The translations under genes were made by a program, and so were the position numbers. The notes beneath the pieces were generated by a model that saw only the letters and a program-made list of their open reading frames with translations, ran no database searches and was not told the DNA's origin. A stretch of 64,000 nucleotides of DNA from Paenarthrobacter ilicis. Its GTDB lineage: Bacteria; Actinomycetota; Actinomycetes; Actinomycetales; Micrococcaceae. The DNA lies in contig NZ_JAFBCD010000001.1 of the NCBI RefSeq assembly GCF_016907545.1, positions 62,001 to 126,000 on the forward strand. The letters are read 5' to 3'. Within the stretch, counting starts at the first letter, position 1. Each line of letters starts with the position of its first letter. Below are positions 25,107 to 33,955 of this stretch, piece after piece.

Positions 25107-26859
25107 GGTCCTGATCGCCAACCGCGGCGAAATTGCTGTGCGCGTGGCCCGAGCCTGCCATGACGCCGGTATCTCCTCAGTGGCCGTCTATGCGGACATC
25201 GACGCCGATGCCCTGCACGTCGGTGCCGCGGATGAGGCCTACAGTTTGGGCGGAAACAGCCCAGCGGACACGTACCTGAACATCGGAAAACTGCTCGATG
25301 TTGCGGCCCGCTCCGGTGCTGACTCGGTCCATCCCGGGTATGGCTTCCTCTCCGAGAATGCGGACTTTGCCCAGGCTGTCATCGACGCCGGGCTGGAGTG
25401 GATCGGTCCCTCGCCCGAGTCGATCCGCCAGTTGGGCAACAAGATCACCGCACGGGAGATTGCCGTGCGGGCCGGGGCGCCCTTGGTGGCGGGCAGTGAT
25501 GGTCCCGTGGAGTCTGCGGCTGAAGCGCGTGCCTTCGCCGAGGAGCACGGGCTCCCCATGGCCATCAAGGCCGCCTTTGGAGGCGGCGGCCGCGGCCTCA
25601 AGGTGGTCCGTGAACTCGCCGAGGTAGAGGAAGCTTTTGATTCCGCCGTCCGTGAGGCAGTGGTGGCCTTCGGCAGGGGCGAATGCTTTGTGGAGCAGTA
25701 CTTGGACCGGCCACGGCACGTGGAGGCCCAGATCATTGCCGACACCCACGGCAATGTTGTGGTGGTGGGCACCCGCGACTGCTCCCTGCAGCGGCGCCAC
25801 CAAAAGCTGGTGGAAGAGGCCCCCGCACCTTTCCTGAGCGGCGAACAGCAGCAGAAGATCTACGACGGCGCCAAAGCGATCATCCGCGAGGCCGGCTACT
25901 ACGGTGCCGGAACAGTGGAGTTCCTGGTCTCTGCTGACGGTGCCGTGGCGTTCCTGGAGGTCAACACCCGGCTTCAGGTTGAACACCCCATCACGGAAGA
26001 GACGGCAGGCATTGACCTGGTGCAGGAACAACTCCGCATAGCTGCCGGGTTGCCCCTGAGTATTTCCACGGACCCTTCTCCCCGCGGACATTCCTTTGAG
26101 TTCCGGCTCAACGCCGAGGATGTGGGGCGCGGATTCCTGCCTTCCCCGGGAACGGTTGAATCCTTCGAGGGACCCACCGGCCCTGGAATTCGGCTGGACT
26201 CCGGGGTGCGCAGTGGTTCCGTGGTGCCGCCACAATTCGATTCGCTGCTGGCCAAGCTGGTGGTTACCGGGGCCGACAGGCAGCAGGCGCTTCGCCGTGC
26301 GCGCCGCGCGCTCGCCGACATGAAGATCACCGGCGTGGCCACCGTACTTCCGTTCCACCGGGCCGTTCTGGAGTCCAGTGACTTCACGTCCGCCACCGAT
26401 CTCCGGGTGCACACCCGGTGGATCGAAACCGACTTCGCTGACAAGATCCCGGTGGACCCGGACTACAGCCACTCGGCTCCTGCGGGCAGCAGGCGAACCA
26501 TCACCGTGGACCTGGACGGCAAGCGGCTGGCCGTAGGACTGCCCGCGGACCTGCTGGACGGTTGGGCACGCTCCGGGCAGGGGCTGCCGCCTGCATCCCT
26601 GACCGATGCGCCGGGTTCTGTCATCCCCGGCGGCGACTCACCAGCTGAGTCGGCCCTGGTGTCCACCATGGCCGGCACCGTGGTGAAGTGGCTGGTGGAA
26701 CCCGGAGGGACGGTCAAGAACGGAGATCCGCTGGTGGTGCTGGAGGCCATGAAGATGGAGACGCAACTGACTGCCCACCGCGCCGGGACGCTCGCAGACG
26801 TAGCCGCTGCGCCCGGGGAAGTGGTGACCGCCGGCGCCGTGCTGGCCCATATTGAGTAG
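25099..26859 (+). CDS. Biotin carboxylase-BCCP fusion (AccC/AccB type)
   Basis: ATP-dependent carboxylase carrying its own biotin. The 586 residues contain the biotin carboxylase domain (about 1-450): [92 protein letters not shown]; and a C-terminal biotinyl domain with EAMKMET, Lys552 being the biotin site. No carboxyltransferase domain is present in this chain. The ATG at 25099 overlaps the end of pxpBC (ATGCATAA). Coupled translation with an AHS1-AHS2 protein implies that PxpBC is its carboxyltransferase partner rather than acetyl-CoA carboxylase beta subunits. Confidence 0.92.
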   Translation: MHKVLIANRGEIAVRVARACHDAGISSVAVYADIDADALHVGAADEAYSLGGNSPADTYLNIGKLLDVAARSGADSVHPGYGFLSENADFAQAVIDAGLEWIGPSPESIRQLGNKITAREIAVRAGAPLVAGSDGPVESAAEARAFAEEHGLPMAIKAAFGGGGRGLKVVRELAEVEEAFDSAVREAVVAFGRGECFVEQYLDRPRHVEAQIIADTHGNVVVVGTRDCSLQRRHQKLVEEAPAPFLSGEQQQKIYDGAKAIIREAGYYGAGTVEFLVSADGAVAFLEVNTRLQVEHPITEETAGIDLVQEQLRIAAGLPLSISTDPSPRGHSFEFRLNAEDVGRGFLPSPGTVESFEGPTGPGIRLDSGVRSGSVVPPQFDSLLAKLVVTGADRQQALRRARRALADMKITGVATVLPFHRAVLESSDFTSATDLRVHTRWIETDFADKIPVDPDYSHSAPAGSRRTITVDLDGKRLAVGLPADLLDGWARSGQGLPPASLTDAPGSVIPGGDSPAESALVSTMAGTVVKWLVEPGGTVKNGDPLVVLEAMKMETQLTAHRAGTLADVAAAPGEVVTAGAVLAHIE

Positions 26860-26966
26860 TGCCGCTATTGAGTAGTCCCGCTATTCCGTTGCCGGACCGC
26901 TATTCCGTCGCGGCCCGGCAACGTAACTGCGGCCCGGCAACGTAACTGCGGGCTGGCAACGAAATT
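26850..26966 (+). repeat. Two short tandem-repeat blocks after the biotin carboxylase gene
   Basis: First block: TATTGAGTAGT at 26850-26860 and 26866-26876 in 16-base steps; the first copy contains the biotin carboxylase stop codon. Shortened copies of the same unit (CCGCTATTCCGT) follow. Second block: the 19-mer GCGGCCCGGCAACGTAACT occurs exactly at 26910-26928 and 26929-26947, with a degenerate third copy to 26966. Confidence 0.85.
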
Positions 26967-26989
26967 ACGAGCCGGTGGCGTGATCAGAG

Positions 26990-28237
26990 CTACGACGTAA
27001 CAGGAACGCCCAGCACGGTGTCCAGCAACGTATTGCTGAACTTCCCCGACGGATCATGTGCCCGGACCAAAGCCCGGAAATCGTCGAACCGCGGGTAAAG
27101 CGCCGCAAAGTTGTACTGGGCGGGAGTGAACAGCTTGCCCCAGTGCGGCCGTGCGCTGAATGGGCGCAGCGCCTCCTCCAACTCGGGAAGCACGGCTTCC
27201 ACGTCCTCCTGGCGCGGCTTCCACGTGAAGTGCAGGGCGACACTTTGCTGCTGGTAGAACGGGCTGAGCCAAAACTCGTCGGCAGCAATGGTGCGGATCT
27301 CGGATACAAAGAGCAGGGGCGCGATCTTGTCTGCGATCGCACGGACCGCTTGAAGGGCTGCGGGTGCTTGGTCCAGGGGCAACAGGAACTCGCTCTGAAG
27401 CTCCTCGCCGTTGCTGGGAGTGAATTCGTGGCGGAAATGGGGCAAACGATCCAGCCATTTACCTGAAACATCCAGCTGTTCCGTGCAGTTTTCGGCCGAC
27501 ATGTCCGGAAGTGGGTGCAAAGCCGCTGTTGCCGGTGTGGCCCCGAACAGGTCAACCAGCGGCGCTTCTGTGTCAAGGGCCTTGAACCACACCTGCGGGA
27601 TGGTGTCACCGGTGTAGTCCGTAAAGAAGCTCACGCTGTAGGCACTGGCTGCAATGGTGTGGAAGTTGGCCAGGGCGCCTTCCCAGGACAAGTTGGTGAG
27701 CACGCGCTGGCGGACTTCAAAGCTGGGACGGACAGAGAGCTCAAGTCCCGTGACGATGCCCAGTGCTCCCACGCCCACCACGCTGGCGTGGAAATCGGCG
27801 TCGTCCGCGGTCAAGGTGACCAACTCGCCTGAAGCGCGTACCAAGTCAATAGCGACGACGGCGGCAGCCAAGGAGGGGTTGTTGACGCCACTGCCGTGGG
27901 TGCCGGTCTGGATGGCGCCGGCCACGGAGATGTGGGGAAGGGAGGCCAGGTTGTGGATGGCATAACCCCGTTCCTCGAGGGCGCGTCCCAGGGCTCCGTA
28001 ACTGATGCCGCCGCTGACGCGGACCGTGGACTTCTCCTTGTTGAGGATCACTTCCTGGGGTAGTCCATCCAGCAGGATGTGTGTGCCATCGGTGTCTGCA
28101 ACGGTGTTGAAGGAGTGGCGGGAACCCAGCGCTTTGATCCTTGAAGCGCTGGCCACGAGTTCCTGAAGCTCCGCCACGGTGGTTGGACGGTGCACTTCCG
28201 CGGAAGAGTACTCGAGATTTCCTGCCCAGTTCTTCAT
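26990..28237 (-). CDS. Alditol oxidase (AldO/xylitol oxidase family, FAD)
   Basis: Covalent-flavin oxidase of the VAO family acting on sugar alcohols such as xylitol or sorbitol with production of hydrogen peroxide. The 415 residues follow Streptomyces AldO closely: NWAGNLEYSSAEVHRP, ALGSRHSFN with His41 as the expected FAD-linked residue, LPHISVAGAIQTGTHGSGVNN, AYSVSFFTDYTG, NCTEQLDVSGKW, LPHFRHEFTPSNGEELQSEFLLP, and C-terminal FSARPHWGKLFT. The ribosome site is weak. It is a single gene with no visible polyol transporter next to it. D-arabinono-lactone oxidase is an alternative name in the same family, but the match to AldO is better. Confidence 0.9.
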   Translation of the reverse strand: MKNWAGNLEYSSAEVHRPTTVAELQELVASASRIKALGSRHSFNTVADTDGTHILLDGLPQEVILNKEKSTVRVSGGISYGALGRALEERGYAIHNLASLPHISVAGAIQTGTHGSGVNNPSLAAAVVAIDLVRASGELVTLTADDADFHASVVGVGALGIVTGLELSVRPSFEVRQRVLTNLSWEGALANFHTIAASAYSVSFFTDYTGDTIPQVWFKALDTEAPLVDLFGATPATAALHPLPDMSAENCTEQLDVSGKWLDRLPHFRHEFTPSNGEELQSEFLLPLDQAPAALQAVRAIADKIAPLLFVSEIRTIAADEFWLSPFYQQQSVALHFTWKPRQEDVEAVLPELEEALRPFSARPHWGKLFTPAQYNFAALYPRFDDFRALVRAHDPSGKFSNTLLDTVLGVPVTS

Positions 28238-28346
28238 TGAAGGATCTTCCCCTAGGAATTAGTAAGTGCCTTAATTGTTCACGGCCTTAACTAAATTAGT
28301 CAAGGGGTGTCCGCAGGCGGTCCGGGAGCTCACCTGCGGCCTGGTG

Positions 28347-29342
28347 TCAGTCCTTCAACGGGCGGCGGGCCAGCCAAGCGGCAACGATCGCGCCGGAGAT
28401 GTTGTGCCACAGGGAGAAGACGGCGGACGGCAGTGCTGCCAGCGGGCTGAAGTGCGCGGTTGCCAGCGTGGCAGCCAGCCCCGAGTTCTGCATGCCGACT
28501 TCGAAAGCCAAGGCGCGGCGGGCTTTGTCATCCAGCCTTCCCAGCTTGCCGGCGAGGTACCCCAGGCCCAGGCCGAAGCCGTTGTGGAGGACCACGGCCA
28601 GGAACACAATCGCCCCCGCTGCCACGATCTTGCTGGCACTGCCGGCCACCACGATTGCCACGATCAGGGAAATCACCACAGCAGATGCCCAGGGCAGGAC
28701 GGGGAGGACTTTCGCCACCACCTTGGAGAGGAACAGCCGGGCCAGCAAGCCCGCGATCACGGGAAGAAGGACCGTCTTCACGATGTCCAGGACCATGGCG
28801 CCGGCGTCAATATGCAGGAAGGAGCCGGCGAGGAACAGGGTCAACGCCGGAGTCACCAGGGGGGCGATGAGGGTGGATACCGAGGCCACGGCGACGGACA
28901 GCGCAACGTCCCCCTTGGCAAGGAATGCCATCACGTTGGACGCCGTTCCGGAGGGAGCGCAGCCCACCAGGATCAGGCCCACCGCCAATTCCGGCGGGAG
29001 TTGCAGCAGCACGGCGATCAGCCAGCCCGCGCCGGGCATGATCACGTAGTGGGCAACGATGCCTAGCGCCACCGCCCACGGCCGGCGCGCCACCGAGGCG
29101 AAGTCCGGCGGGGTCAACGTCAGGCCCATGCAGAACATGATGACGCCCAGCAGGTAGGGAACGGCCACGCCCATGGGTTTGAAGACATCCGGAATCAGGA
29201 AGCCCACCACGCCGGCAAGCACCACCAGCAGCGGGAACACCGTGACGGCTACCCGGGCAATCCTGGCCTCGGCGGCGAGGGCAGGGTTCACGGGAGCCGC
29301 GGATTCATCATTCTTAGGGGGAGTGTTGGTTGCCTCAAGCAT
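28347..29342 (-). CDS. Bile acid:sodium symporter (BASS) family transporter
   Basis: Polytopic protein of 331 residues with nine or ten hydrophobic segments. The first 30 residues are hydrophilic; the core includes GVIMFCMGLTLTPPDFASVARRPWAVALG, LILVGCAPSGTASNVMAFLAKGDVALSVAVASVSTLIAPLVTPAL and the end AFEVGMQNSGLAATLATAHFSPLAALPSAVFSLWHNISG, all conserved in BASS carriers (the CAPSGT and EVGMQNSGL loops form the sodium sites). Bacterial members carry pantoate, pyruvate-like or other organic anions; this substrate is unknown. Confidence 0.9.
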   Translation of the reverse strand: MLEATNTPPKNDESAAPVNPALAAEARIARVAVTVFPLLVVLAGVVGFLIPDVFKPMGVAVPYLLGVIMFCMGLTLTPPDFASVARRPWAVALGIVAHYVIMPGAGWLIAVLLQLPPELAVGLILVGCAPSGTASNVMAFLAKGDVALSVAVASVSTLIAPLVTPALTLFLAGSFLHIDAGAMVLDIVKTVLLPVIAGLLARLFLSKVVAKVLPVLPWASAVVISLIVAIVVAGSASKIVAAGAIVFLAVVLHNGFGLGLGYLAGKLGRLDDKARRALAFEVGMQNSGLAATLATAHFSPLAALPSAVFSLWHNISGAIVAAWLARRPLKD

Positions 29343-29416
29343 CCATCCATGCTCACACTTGCCGTGCGGGCAGGCGAGTTCATTACATTCGCTGACGTGT
29401 ATATGTCAGGTGACCG

Positions 29417-30913
29417 TCAGGATCCCAGTTTCCCGGCCAAGCGCTCACGCATCCGGACGCTTGCCTGGTTGAGGCCAATGAACTCCACCTCGCGGCCATG
29501 GTTGCGGTACTTCTCCGTCACCGAATCCAGCACGGCAACTGTGGAGGCATCCCAGATATGCGAGCCGTGAAGGTCAATGATCACCCGATCTATGCCTTCG
29601 GAGGAATCCTTCGCATAGTCGAATTGCGTGTAGAGATCATTGGAGGACGCGAAGAAGAGCTCACCATCCACGGTGTAGGTTGCCACATGCTGGCCATTGA
29701 GCTCCAGCTCGGTCCGCTCAACGGTCGCGAAGTGCGCCACCCTCCGCGCGAAGAGAACCATGGCAGCCAGGACGCCGACGCCGACGCCCACCGCCAGGTT
29801 GTGCGTCGCCACCACTGCGGCAACGGTCAGCAGCATTACCGCCGTCTCCGATTTCGGCAGGCGCTTCAGGGTGGAAATCCGTACCGAGTGCCAATCAAAG
29901 GTGATGAGCGAAACGAAGATCATCACGGCTACCAGGGCGGCCATGGGGATCATCCCCACAACATCGCCCAACACCACCACCAACAACAGGAGGAATACAC
30001 CCGCCAGGAAGGTGGAAAGGCGGCTGCGCGCTCCCGAGCCCTTGACGTTGATCATGGTTTGGCCGATCACCGCGCAACCACCCAGCCCACCCAGGAAGCC
30101 CGTCACGATGTTTGCCGCTCCCTGACCCCAGGAGACGCGTGTCTTGTTGGAACGGGTGTCCGTAATGTCGTCAACCAGTTTGGCTGTCATCAACGACTCA
30201 AGGAGGCCCACCAAAGCCATGGACAGGGCAAAGGGGGCAATGATCTGGAATGTCTCCAAGGTCAAGGGAACATGGGGCAGGAAGAACCCGGGAAGACTGT
30301 CCGGGAGTTCGCCTTTGTCGCTCACAGTCGGAACGTCGATGCCGCCCACTACGGTTACCAGCGTGATCAGCACGATGGCCACCAGCGGTGCGGGAATGGC
30401 AGTAGTCAGGCGCGGAAGCCCGAATACGATCACCAGTCCCACCACCACGATCGGATAGACCATCCACGGTACGTTGAACAGTTCCGGCATCTGGGACGTG
30501 AACACCAGAATGGCCAGGGCATTCACGAACCCGATCATCACGGAGCGCGGAATGAACCGCATCAACCTGGTCACGCCAAGGACAGCAAGGATGATCTGGA
30601 ACACGCCGGCCAGGATGATCGTGGCAATCAGGTAATCGAGGCCGTGCTCCTTCATCACGGGAGCGATCACCAGCGCCACAGCCCCTGTGGCTGCCGAAAT
30701 CATGGCGGGCCGTCCACCCACCAGGGCAGTGACCACGCCCATGGTGAAGGACGCGAAAAGCCCGATACGCGGATCCACCCCGGCAATCACGGAGAACGCG
30801 ATTGCCTCCGGAATCAAAGCCAGAGCCACAACCAGCCCTGCCAGTGATTCCGTCAGCAGGCGTCTGGGTGACCGGAAAGTCACCCGCAGGGACATGAGTT
30901 GCTCGGGAGTCAT
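29417..30913 (-). CDS. SulP-family anion permease with STAS domain
   Basis: A 498-residue SLC26/SulP transporter for sulfate, bicarbonate or dicarboxylates. The membrane part (about 15-385) has GLVVALALIPEAIAFSVIAGVDPRIGLFASF and SWGQGAANIVTGFLGGLGGCAVIGQTMINVKGSGARSRLSTFLAGVFLLLL, the family signature region. A STAS domain (about 400-495) follows with GELFFASSNDLYTQF and DLHGSHIWDASTVAVLDSV. The ATG is preceded by AAGGA at short distance. No sulfate-assimilation or carbonic-anhydrase gene adjoins it. Confidence 0.9.
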   Translation of the reverse strand: MTPEQLMSLRVTFRSPRRLLTESLAGLVVALALIPEAIAFSVIAGVDPRIGLFASFTMGVVTALVGGRPAMISAATGAVALVIAPVMKEHGLDYLIATIILAGVFQIILAVLGVTRLMRFIPRSVMIGFVNALAILVFTSQMPELFNVPWMVYPIVVVGLVIVFGLPRLTTAIPAPLVAIVLITLVTVVGGIDVPTVSDKGELPDSLPGFFLPHVPLTLETFQIIAPFALSMALVGLLESLMTAKLVDDITDTRSNKTRVSWGQGAANIVTGFLGGLGGCAVIGQTMINVKGSGARSRLSTFLAGVFLLLLVVVLGDVVGMIPMAALVAVMIFVSLITFDWHSVRISTLKRLPKSETAVMLLTVAAVVATHNLAVGVGVGVLAAMVLFARRVAHFATVERTELELNGQHVATYTVDGELFFASSNDLYTQFDYAKDSSEGIDRVIIDLHGSHIWDASTVAVLDSVTEKYRNHGREVEFIGLNQASVRMRERLAGKLGS

Positions 30914-30935
30914 GGGTCCTTAAGATGCACTCTTT

Positions 30936-32042
30936 TTACAGAGCAGTTTGGCGGTAGCGCTCAATCTGCTTAAGGCGCCGCTGGAGGCTGTCGCGCCGCG
31001 GGTGCGGAACGGCGTCGGGCGCCTCAGCGGTGAGGTCAATGTGTTCGGTTCCGTACTGCCACAACAGGAGATCATCCAGGAGGCGGTCCGGGCCGGGGGA
31101 GTAGCGGTGGTCCAAAGCCTTGCGGACCTCGGTGATCCGGTTGGCGCTGAGCAGTCCCGCCAGTTCCACGGTTTTGGTCAAACCGTGGGCGGCAAGCAGT
31201 TCAGCGGCCCAGCCCCAGTCATCATCAACTTTACGGTCAACGTGCGGCAAGAGGGTTCTCCAGACGTCACGGACCCGGTTGGGCGTGAGGGGCATGGCGC
31301 CTTCGCCGTGCAGATCCCAGTAGCCCCGGACTTCCTCGTAACGCTCATGAAGGTCAGCAAACGCGCTCTCAACGGTTTCCAACATGGCGGCCGTGGCTGT
31401 GAACTGACGGTCAAAATGAGGTGTCCAAGCGCGCGGATCCTCGGCCTTGAAGCGGATGTCGTGCTCAATTTCGCTCCACGCGTGCGCGAACACGGTGCGG
31501 ATCTGGCATTCGAAGAAGTAGCTGCCGTTGGCCGGCATCTCCGGGTTGAAGGCGTGCTGGTACTCCTTGACCGTTTCGTTCTGGATGGTCCGCAGGATCA
31601 GGTGGCGGCTGGAATAGCCATAGGTACCGGACTCAATGGAGCCGATATCCTTCTCCCGGTCACCACGGCAATCGAAAAGCTGGCGCTGCCGCTTGATGAT
31701 GTTGGCTACCGCCGCGTTCTCCGCGGGGAGCTTGGTGATGACGCGGATGCCCACCATGTCGTTCAACGTACGGAAGGGGTCCGGGAACTTCAAAAGGCGT
31801 GGGCCGCCGGGCTCCAGCGAATCCTCGGTCCGGGAAATCTTTTCCCGGAAGGACTCCACCGTTTTGGTGCGGCCGGTAACGAACAGCGGGGTGACCTCAG
31901 CGTCATTGAGCATGTCGCGGAGAGTGAGCAGGACATCCCGGGTAACCCGCTTCAGGGCGGGCCGGACGCGCTCGTAAAGCGCCACATTCGCATCCACTGC
32001 GTCGCGCTGATCCTGGTCCAGGAGGTCCCAATTGCTTGCCAT
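30936..32042 (-). CDS. Stand-alone RelA/SpoT-domain nucleotide synthetase-like protein
   Basis: The 368-residue protein has a (p)ppGpp-synthetase-type domain at about 55-215: TGRTKTVESFREKISR, FRTLNDMVGIRVITKL, TYGYSSRHLIL, and FFECQIRTVFAHAWSEIEHDIRFK, which matches the E-x-QIRT-x(3)-HAW-x-E-x-EH signature. There is no HD hydrolase, TGS or ACT domain. A C-terminal region of about 140 residues (after YEEVRGYWDLHGEGAMPL) is not recognised. It is larger than typical small alarmone synthetases. TAAGCT six bases from the ATG suggests a leaderless mRNA. It could make ppGpp-like alarmones or, like toxSAS enzymes, modify other targets; no antitoxin candidate is adjacent. Confidence 0.85.
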   Translation of the reverse strand: MASNWDLLDQDQRDAVDANVALYERVRPALKRVTRDVLLTLRDMLNDAEVTPLFVTGRTKTVESFREKISRTEDSLEPGGPRLLKFPDPFRTLNDMVGIRVITKLPAENAAVANIIKRQRQLFDCRGDREKDIGSIESGTYGYSSRHLILRTIQNETVKEYQHAFNPEMPANGSYFFECQIRTVFAHAWSEIEHDIRFKAEDPRAWTPHFDRQFTATAAMLETVESAFADLHERYEEVRGYWDLHGEGAMPLTPNRVRDVWRTLLPHVDRKVDDDWGWAAELLAAHGLTKTVELAGLLSANRITEVRKALDHRYSPGPDRLLDDLLLWQYGTEHIDLTAEAPDAVPHPRRDSLQRRLKQIERYRQTAL

Positions 32043-32048
32043 GCCCCC

Positions 32049-32054
32049 AGCTTA
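32049..32054 (-). promoter_or_regulatory. -10 box TAAGCT, leaderless RelA/SpoT-domain gene
   Basis: TAAGCT on the minus strand, six bases before the ATG at 32042; no ribosome site in the spacer GGGGGC upstream of other start choices. Confidence 0.58.
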
Positions 32055-32152
32055 CGGTGCTGGTCCGACACTGAACCGGGACAACCGTCGTCGGGGTGCC
32101 TCTAGCCAAACCGACGGACCGTCAGGATAGGCTCAGTACAAAGGAGGGCGCA

Positions 32153-32971
32153 ATGTTGCGGCACAAGTACAGCTACGGCGAACACCCCAGCCAATGGGGC
32201 GAACTCTTCATACCTGAACCGGGCAACGGCAACCACAGGGGTGCCACGGCCTCCGGCGGAGTGGCCGTTGTGATCCACGGGGGCTACTGGCGCTCTCAGT
32301 ACGGCGCTGAACTTGGGGAGCCTTTGGCCCGGGACCTGGCCGCGCACGGCATCACTGCCTGGAACCTCGAGTACCGGCGTGCAGGCAACGGCGGTGGATG
32401 GCCCCACACGTTCGAGGACATTCTTGCCGGGATTGACCACCTTTCCACGATTGCCGGGGACCATGACCTCCAGCTCGGGAAAGTTGTGGCCTTGGGCCAC
32501 TCTGCCGGCGGCCACCTTGCAGTATGGGCCGCCGGACGCCAGCGGCTCTCCGCAATCGGCACTCCCGACGCCGACAGGCAACTGGTCCGCTCGGCCGAGG
32601 ACGACGCTGTGCATCTGACGGGCGTCGTCAGCCAATCCGGCGTCCTGAACCTTGCCGCCGCGGAGAAGCTGAACCTCAGCAACGGTGCGGTCTGCAACCT
32701 CATGGGCGGGGATTCCGGTAGATTCCCCAAGCGGCATAAATACGCTGATCCCATGAGCCTGCTGCCCATTAACGTCCCCGTCTACGCAGTGCATGCCACT
32801 GAAGACGAGGACGTTCCTGCGAGCCAGTCCGAAGCCTATGTCGCAGCCGCCACGGCCGCCGGCACCCCTGCACAATTGCTGCGCGTTCCGGGCGACCACT
32901 TCGACCTGATCGATCCCAAGGCCGTTGCCTACAAAAAGTGCCGCGAACTGGTGCAGAGACTGCTTTCGTAA
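32153..32971 (+). CDS. Alpha/beta hydrolase (BD-FAE/kynurenine formamidase-like)
   Basis: Esterase-type hydrolase of 272 residues. It has the oxyanion motif HGGYWR at about 42-47, the nucleophile elbow GHSAGGH with Ser117, an Asp candidate in AVHATEDEDVPASQSEAY, and His in VPGDHFDLID. This set resembles arylformamidase (kynurenine formamidase) and related esterases, but no kynurenine-pathway gene is nearby, so the substrate is open. The ATG at 32153 follows AAGGAGGG, which decides the start over upstream codons. Confidence 0.88.
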   Translation: MLRHKYSYGEHPSQWGELFIPEPGNGNHRGATASGGVAVVIHGGYWRSQYGAELGEPLARDLAAHGITAWNLEYRRAGNGGGWPHTFEDILAGIDHLSTIAGDHDLQLGKVVALGHSAGGHLAVWAAGRQRLSAIGTPDADRQLVRSAEDDAVHLTGVVSQSGVLNLAAAEKLNLSNGAVCNLMGGDSGRFPKRHKYADPMSLLPINVPVYAVHATEDEDVPASQSEAYVAAATAAGTPAQLLRVPGDHFDLIDPKAVAYKKCRELVQRLLS

Positions 32972-33010
32972 TTGTTGGTGGGCGCTTGCGCGCTTCGGCG
33001 GGCGCTCTGG

Positions 33011-33016
33011 CAGAGT
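33011..33016 (+). promoter_or_regulatory. -10-like box CAGAGT, possible leaderless start
   Basis: CAGAGT lies six bases before the ATG at 33023 and there is no ribosome site. The first base departs from the T of the consensus, so confidence is moderate. Confidence 0.4.
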
Positions 33017-33022
33017 GGTGCC

Positions 33023-33955
33023 ATGCTGACAGTTATTGGTGAGGCCCTGGTAGACGTCGTCCAACGCACCGCCGGAACCGAGGCGCACGTTGGGGGCAGT
33101 CCCCTCAACGTTGCCGTGGGCCTGGCACGGTTGGACCACCCCGTGCAGTTCATTGGGCGCTACGGCCAGGACGAGTACGGCGAGTCCATTGCCGCGCACC
33201 TGCGTGCCAGCTCCGTGATGGTGCCGCTTCCCCCGGACCAGAAGCCCACCAGCATTGCCACGGCGTTGGTTGACGACGACGGCGCCGCCACCTACACGTT
33301 CGACCTCGCCTGGGAATTGCCCGGGCTCGCCGGGCGGTTGCCGGTGATGCTGCAGGGGGCCACGCTGCTCCACACGGGATCCATTGCCACTGCCCTGGAG
33401 CCTGGCGCAGCCGAGGTGATTGCCGCCGTCGAGCATGCCCACCCCAACAGCACCATCAGTTTTGATCCCAACTGCCGGCCCACCATCATCACCGATGTTG
33501 ACTATGCCCGCACCCAGGCGGAACGTTTCGTGGCGCTCTCCGACGTGGTCAAAGCCTCCGATGAGGACCTTGAATGGCTGTACCCGGGAGTTGAACCGGA
33601 GGAGTCGGCACGACGCTGGCTGAGCCTGGCCGGCGATGAAGGGCCCGCTGTGGTGGTTGTGACGCGTGGCTCGCGTGGGCCGTGGGGCATCGCGAGGTCC
33701 GGTGAGGTTGAAATCCCGGCGCCGCAGGTGGACGTGGTGGACACCGTGGGCGCCGGCGATTCGTTCATGGCTGGCCTGTTGTCCGCCGTGGTGGACCACG
33801 GGTTGGATGGCGCCCAGAACCGTGCTGCGCTCCGGGCCATCCCCGCTGAAACGTTGTCTGCCATCCTGTCGCATGCCACCAAGGCGGCCGCCATCACCGT
33901 CTCCCGGGCGGGGGCGAATCCTCCCACCCGGGCAGAAATCACCAAGCGCGCTTAG
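33023..33955 (+). CDS. PfkB-family carbohydrate kinase (fructokinase-like)
   Basis: Sugar kinase of 310 residues. N-terminal LTVIGEALVDVVQ and HVGGSPLNVAVGLARL match the first PfkB signature, and DTVGAGDSFMAGLLSAV near residue 245-262 is the second, holding the catalytic Asp and anion hole. NCRPTIITD and GSRGPWG also fit fructokinase-like members. The gene ends with a 4-base overlap against the stop of the convergent GST gene. Actual sugar unknown. Confidence 0.9.
   Translation: MLTVIGEALVDVVQRTAGTEAHVGGSPLNVAVGLARLDHPVQFIGRYGQDEYGESIAAHLRASSVMVPLPPDQKPTSIATALVDDDGAATYTFDLAWELPGLAGRLPVMLQGATLLHTGSIATALEPGAAEVIAAVEHAHPNSTISFDPNCRPTIITDVDYARTQAERFVALSDVVKASDEDLEWLYPGVEPEESARRWLSLAGDEGPAVVVVTRGSRGPWGIARSGEVEIPAPQVDVVDTVGAGDSFMAGLLSAVVDHGLDGAQNRAALRAIPAETLSAILSHATKAAAITVSRAGANPPTRAEITKRA

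Noticed and set aside
26850..26966. Possible insertion-sequence end or att site
   Set aside because: No transposase or integrase anywhere near; the pattern is short tandem repetition.
32102..33874. Minus-strand open frame of about 590 codons
   Set aside because: It mirrors the alpha/beta hydrolase and PfkB kinase genes and has no recognisable domain.
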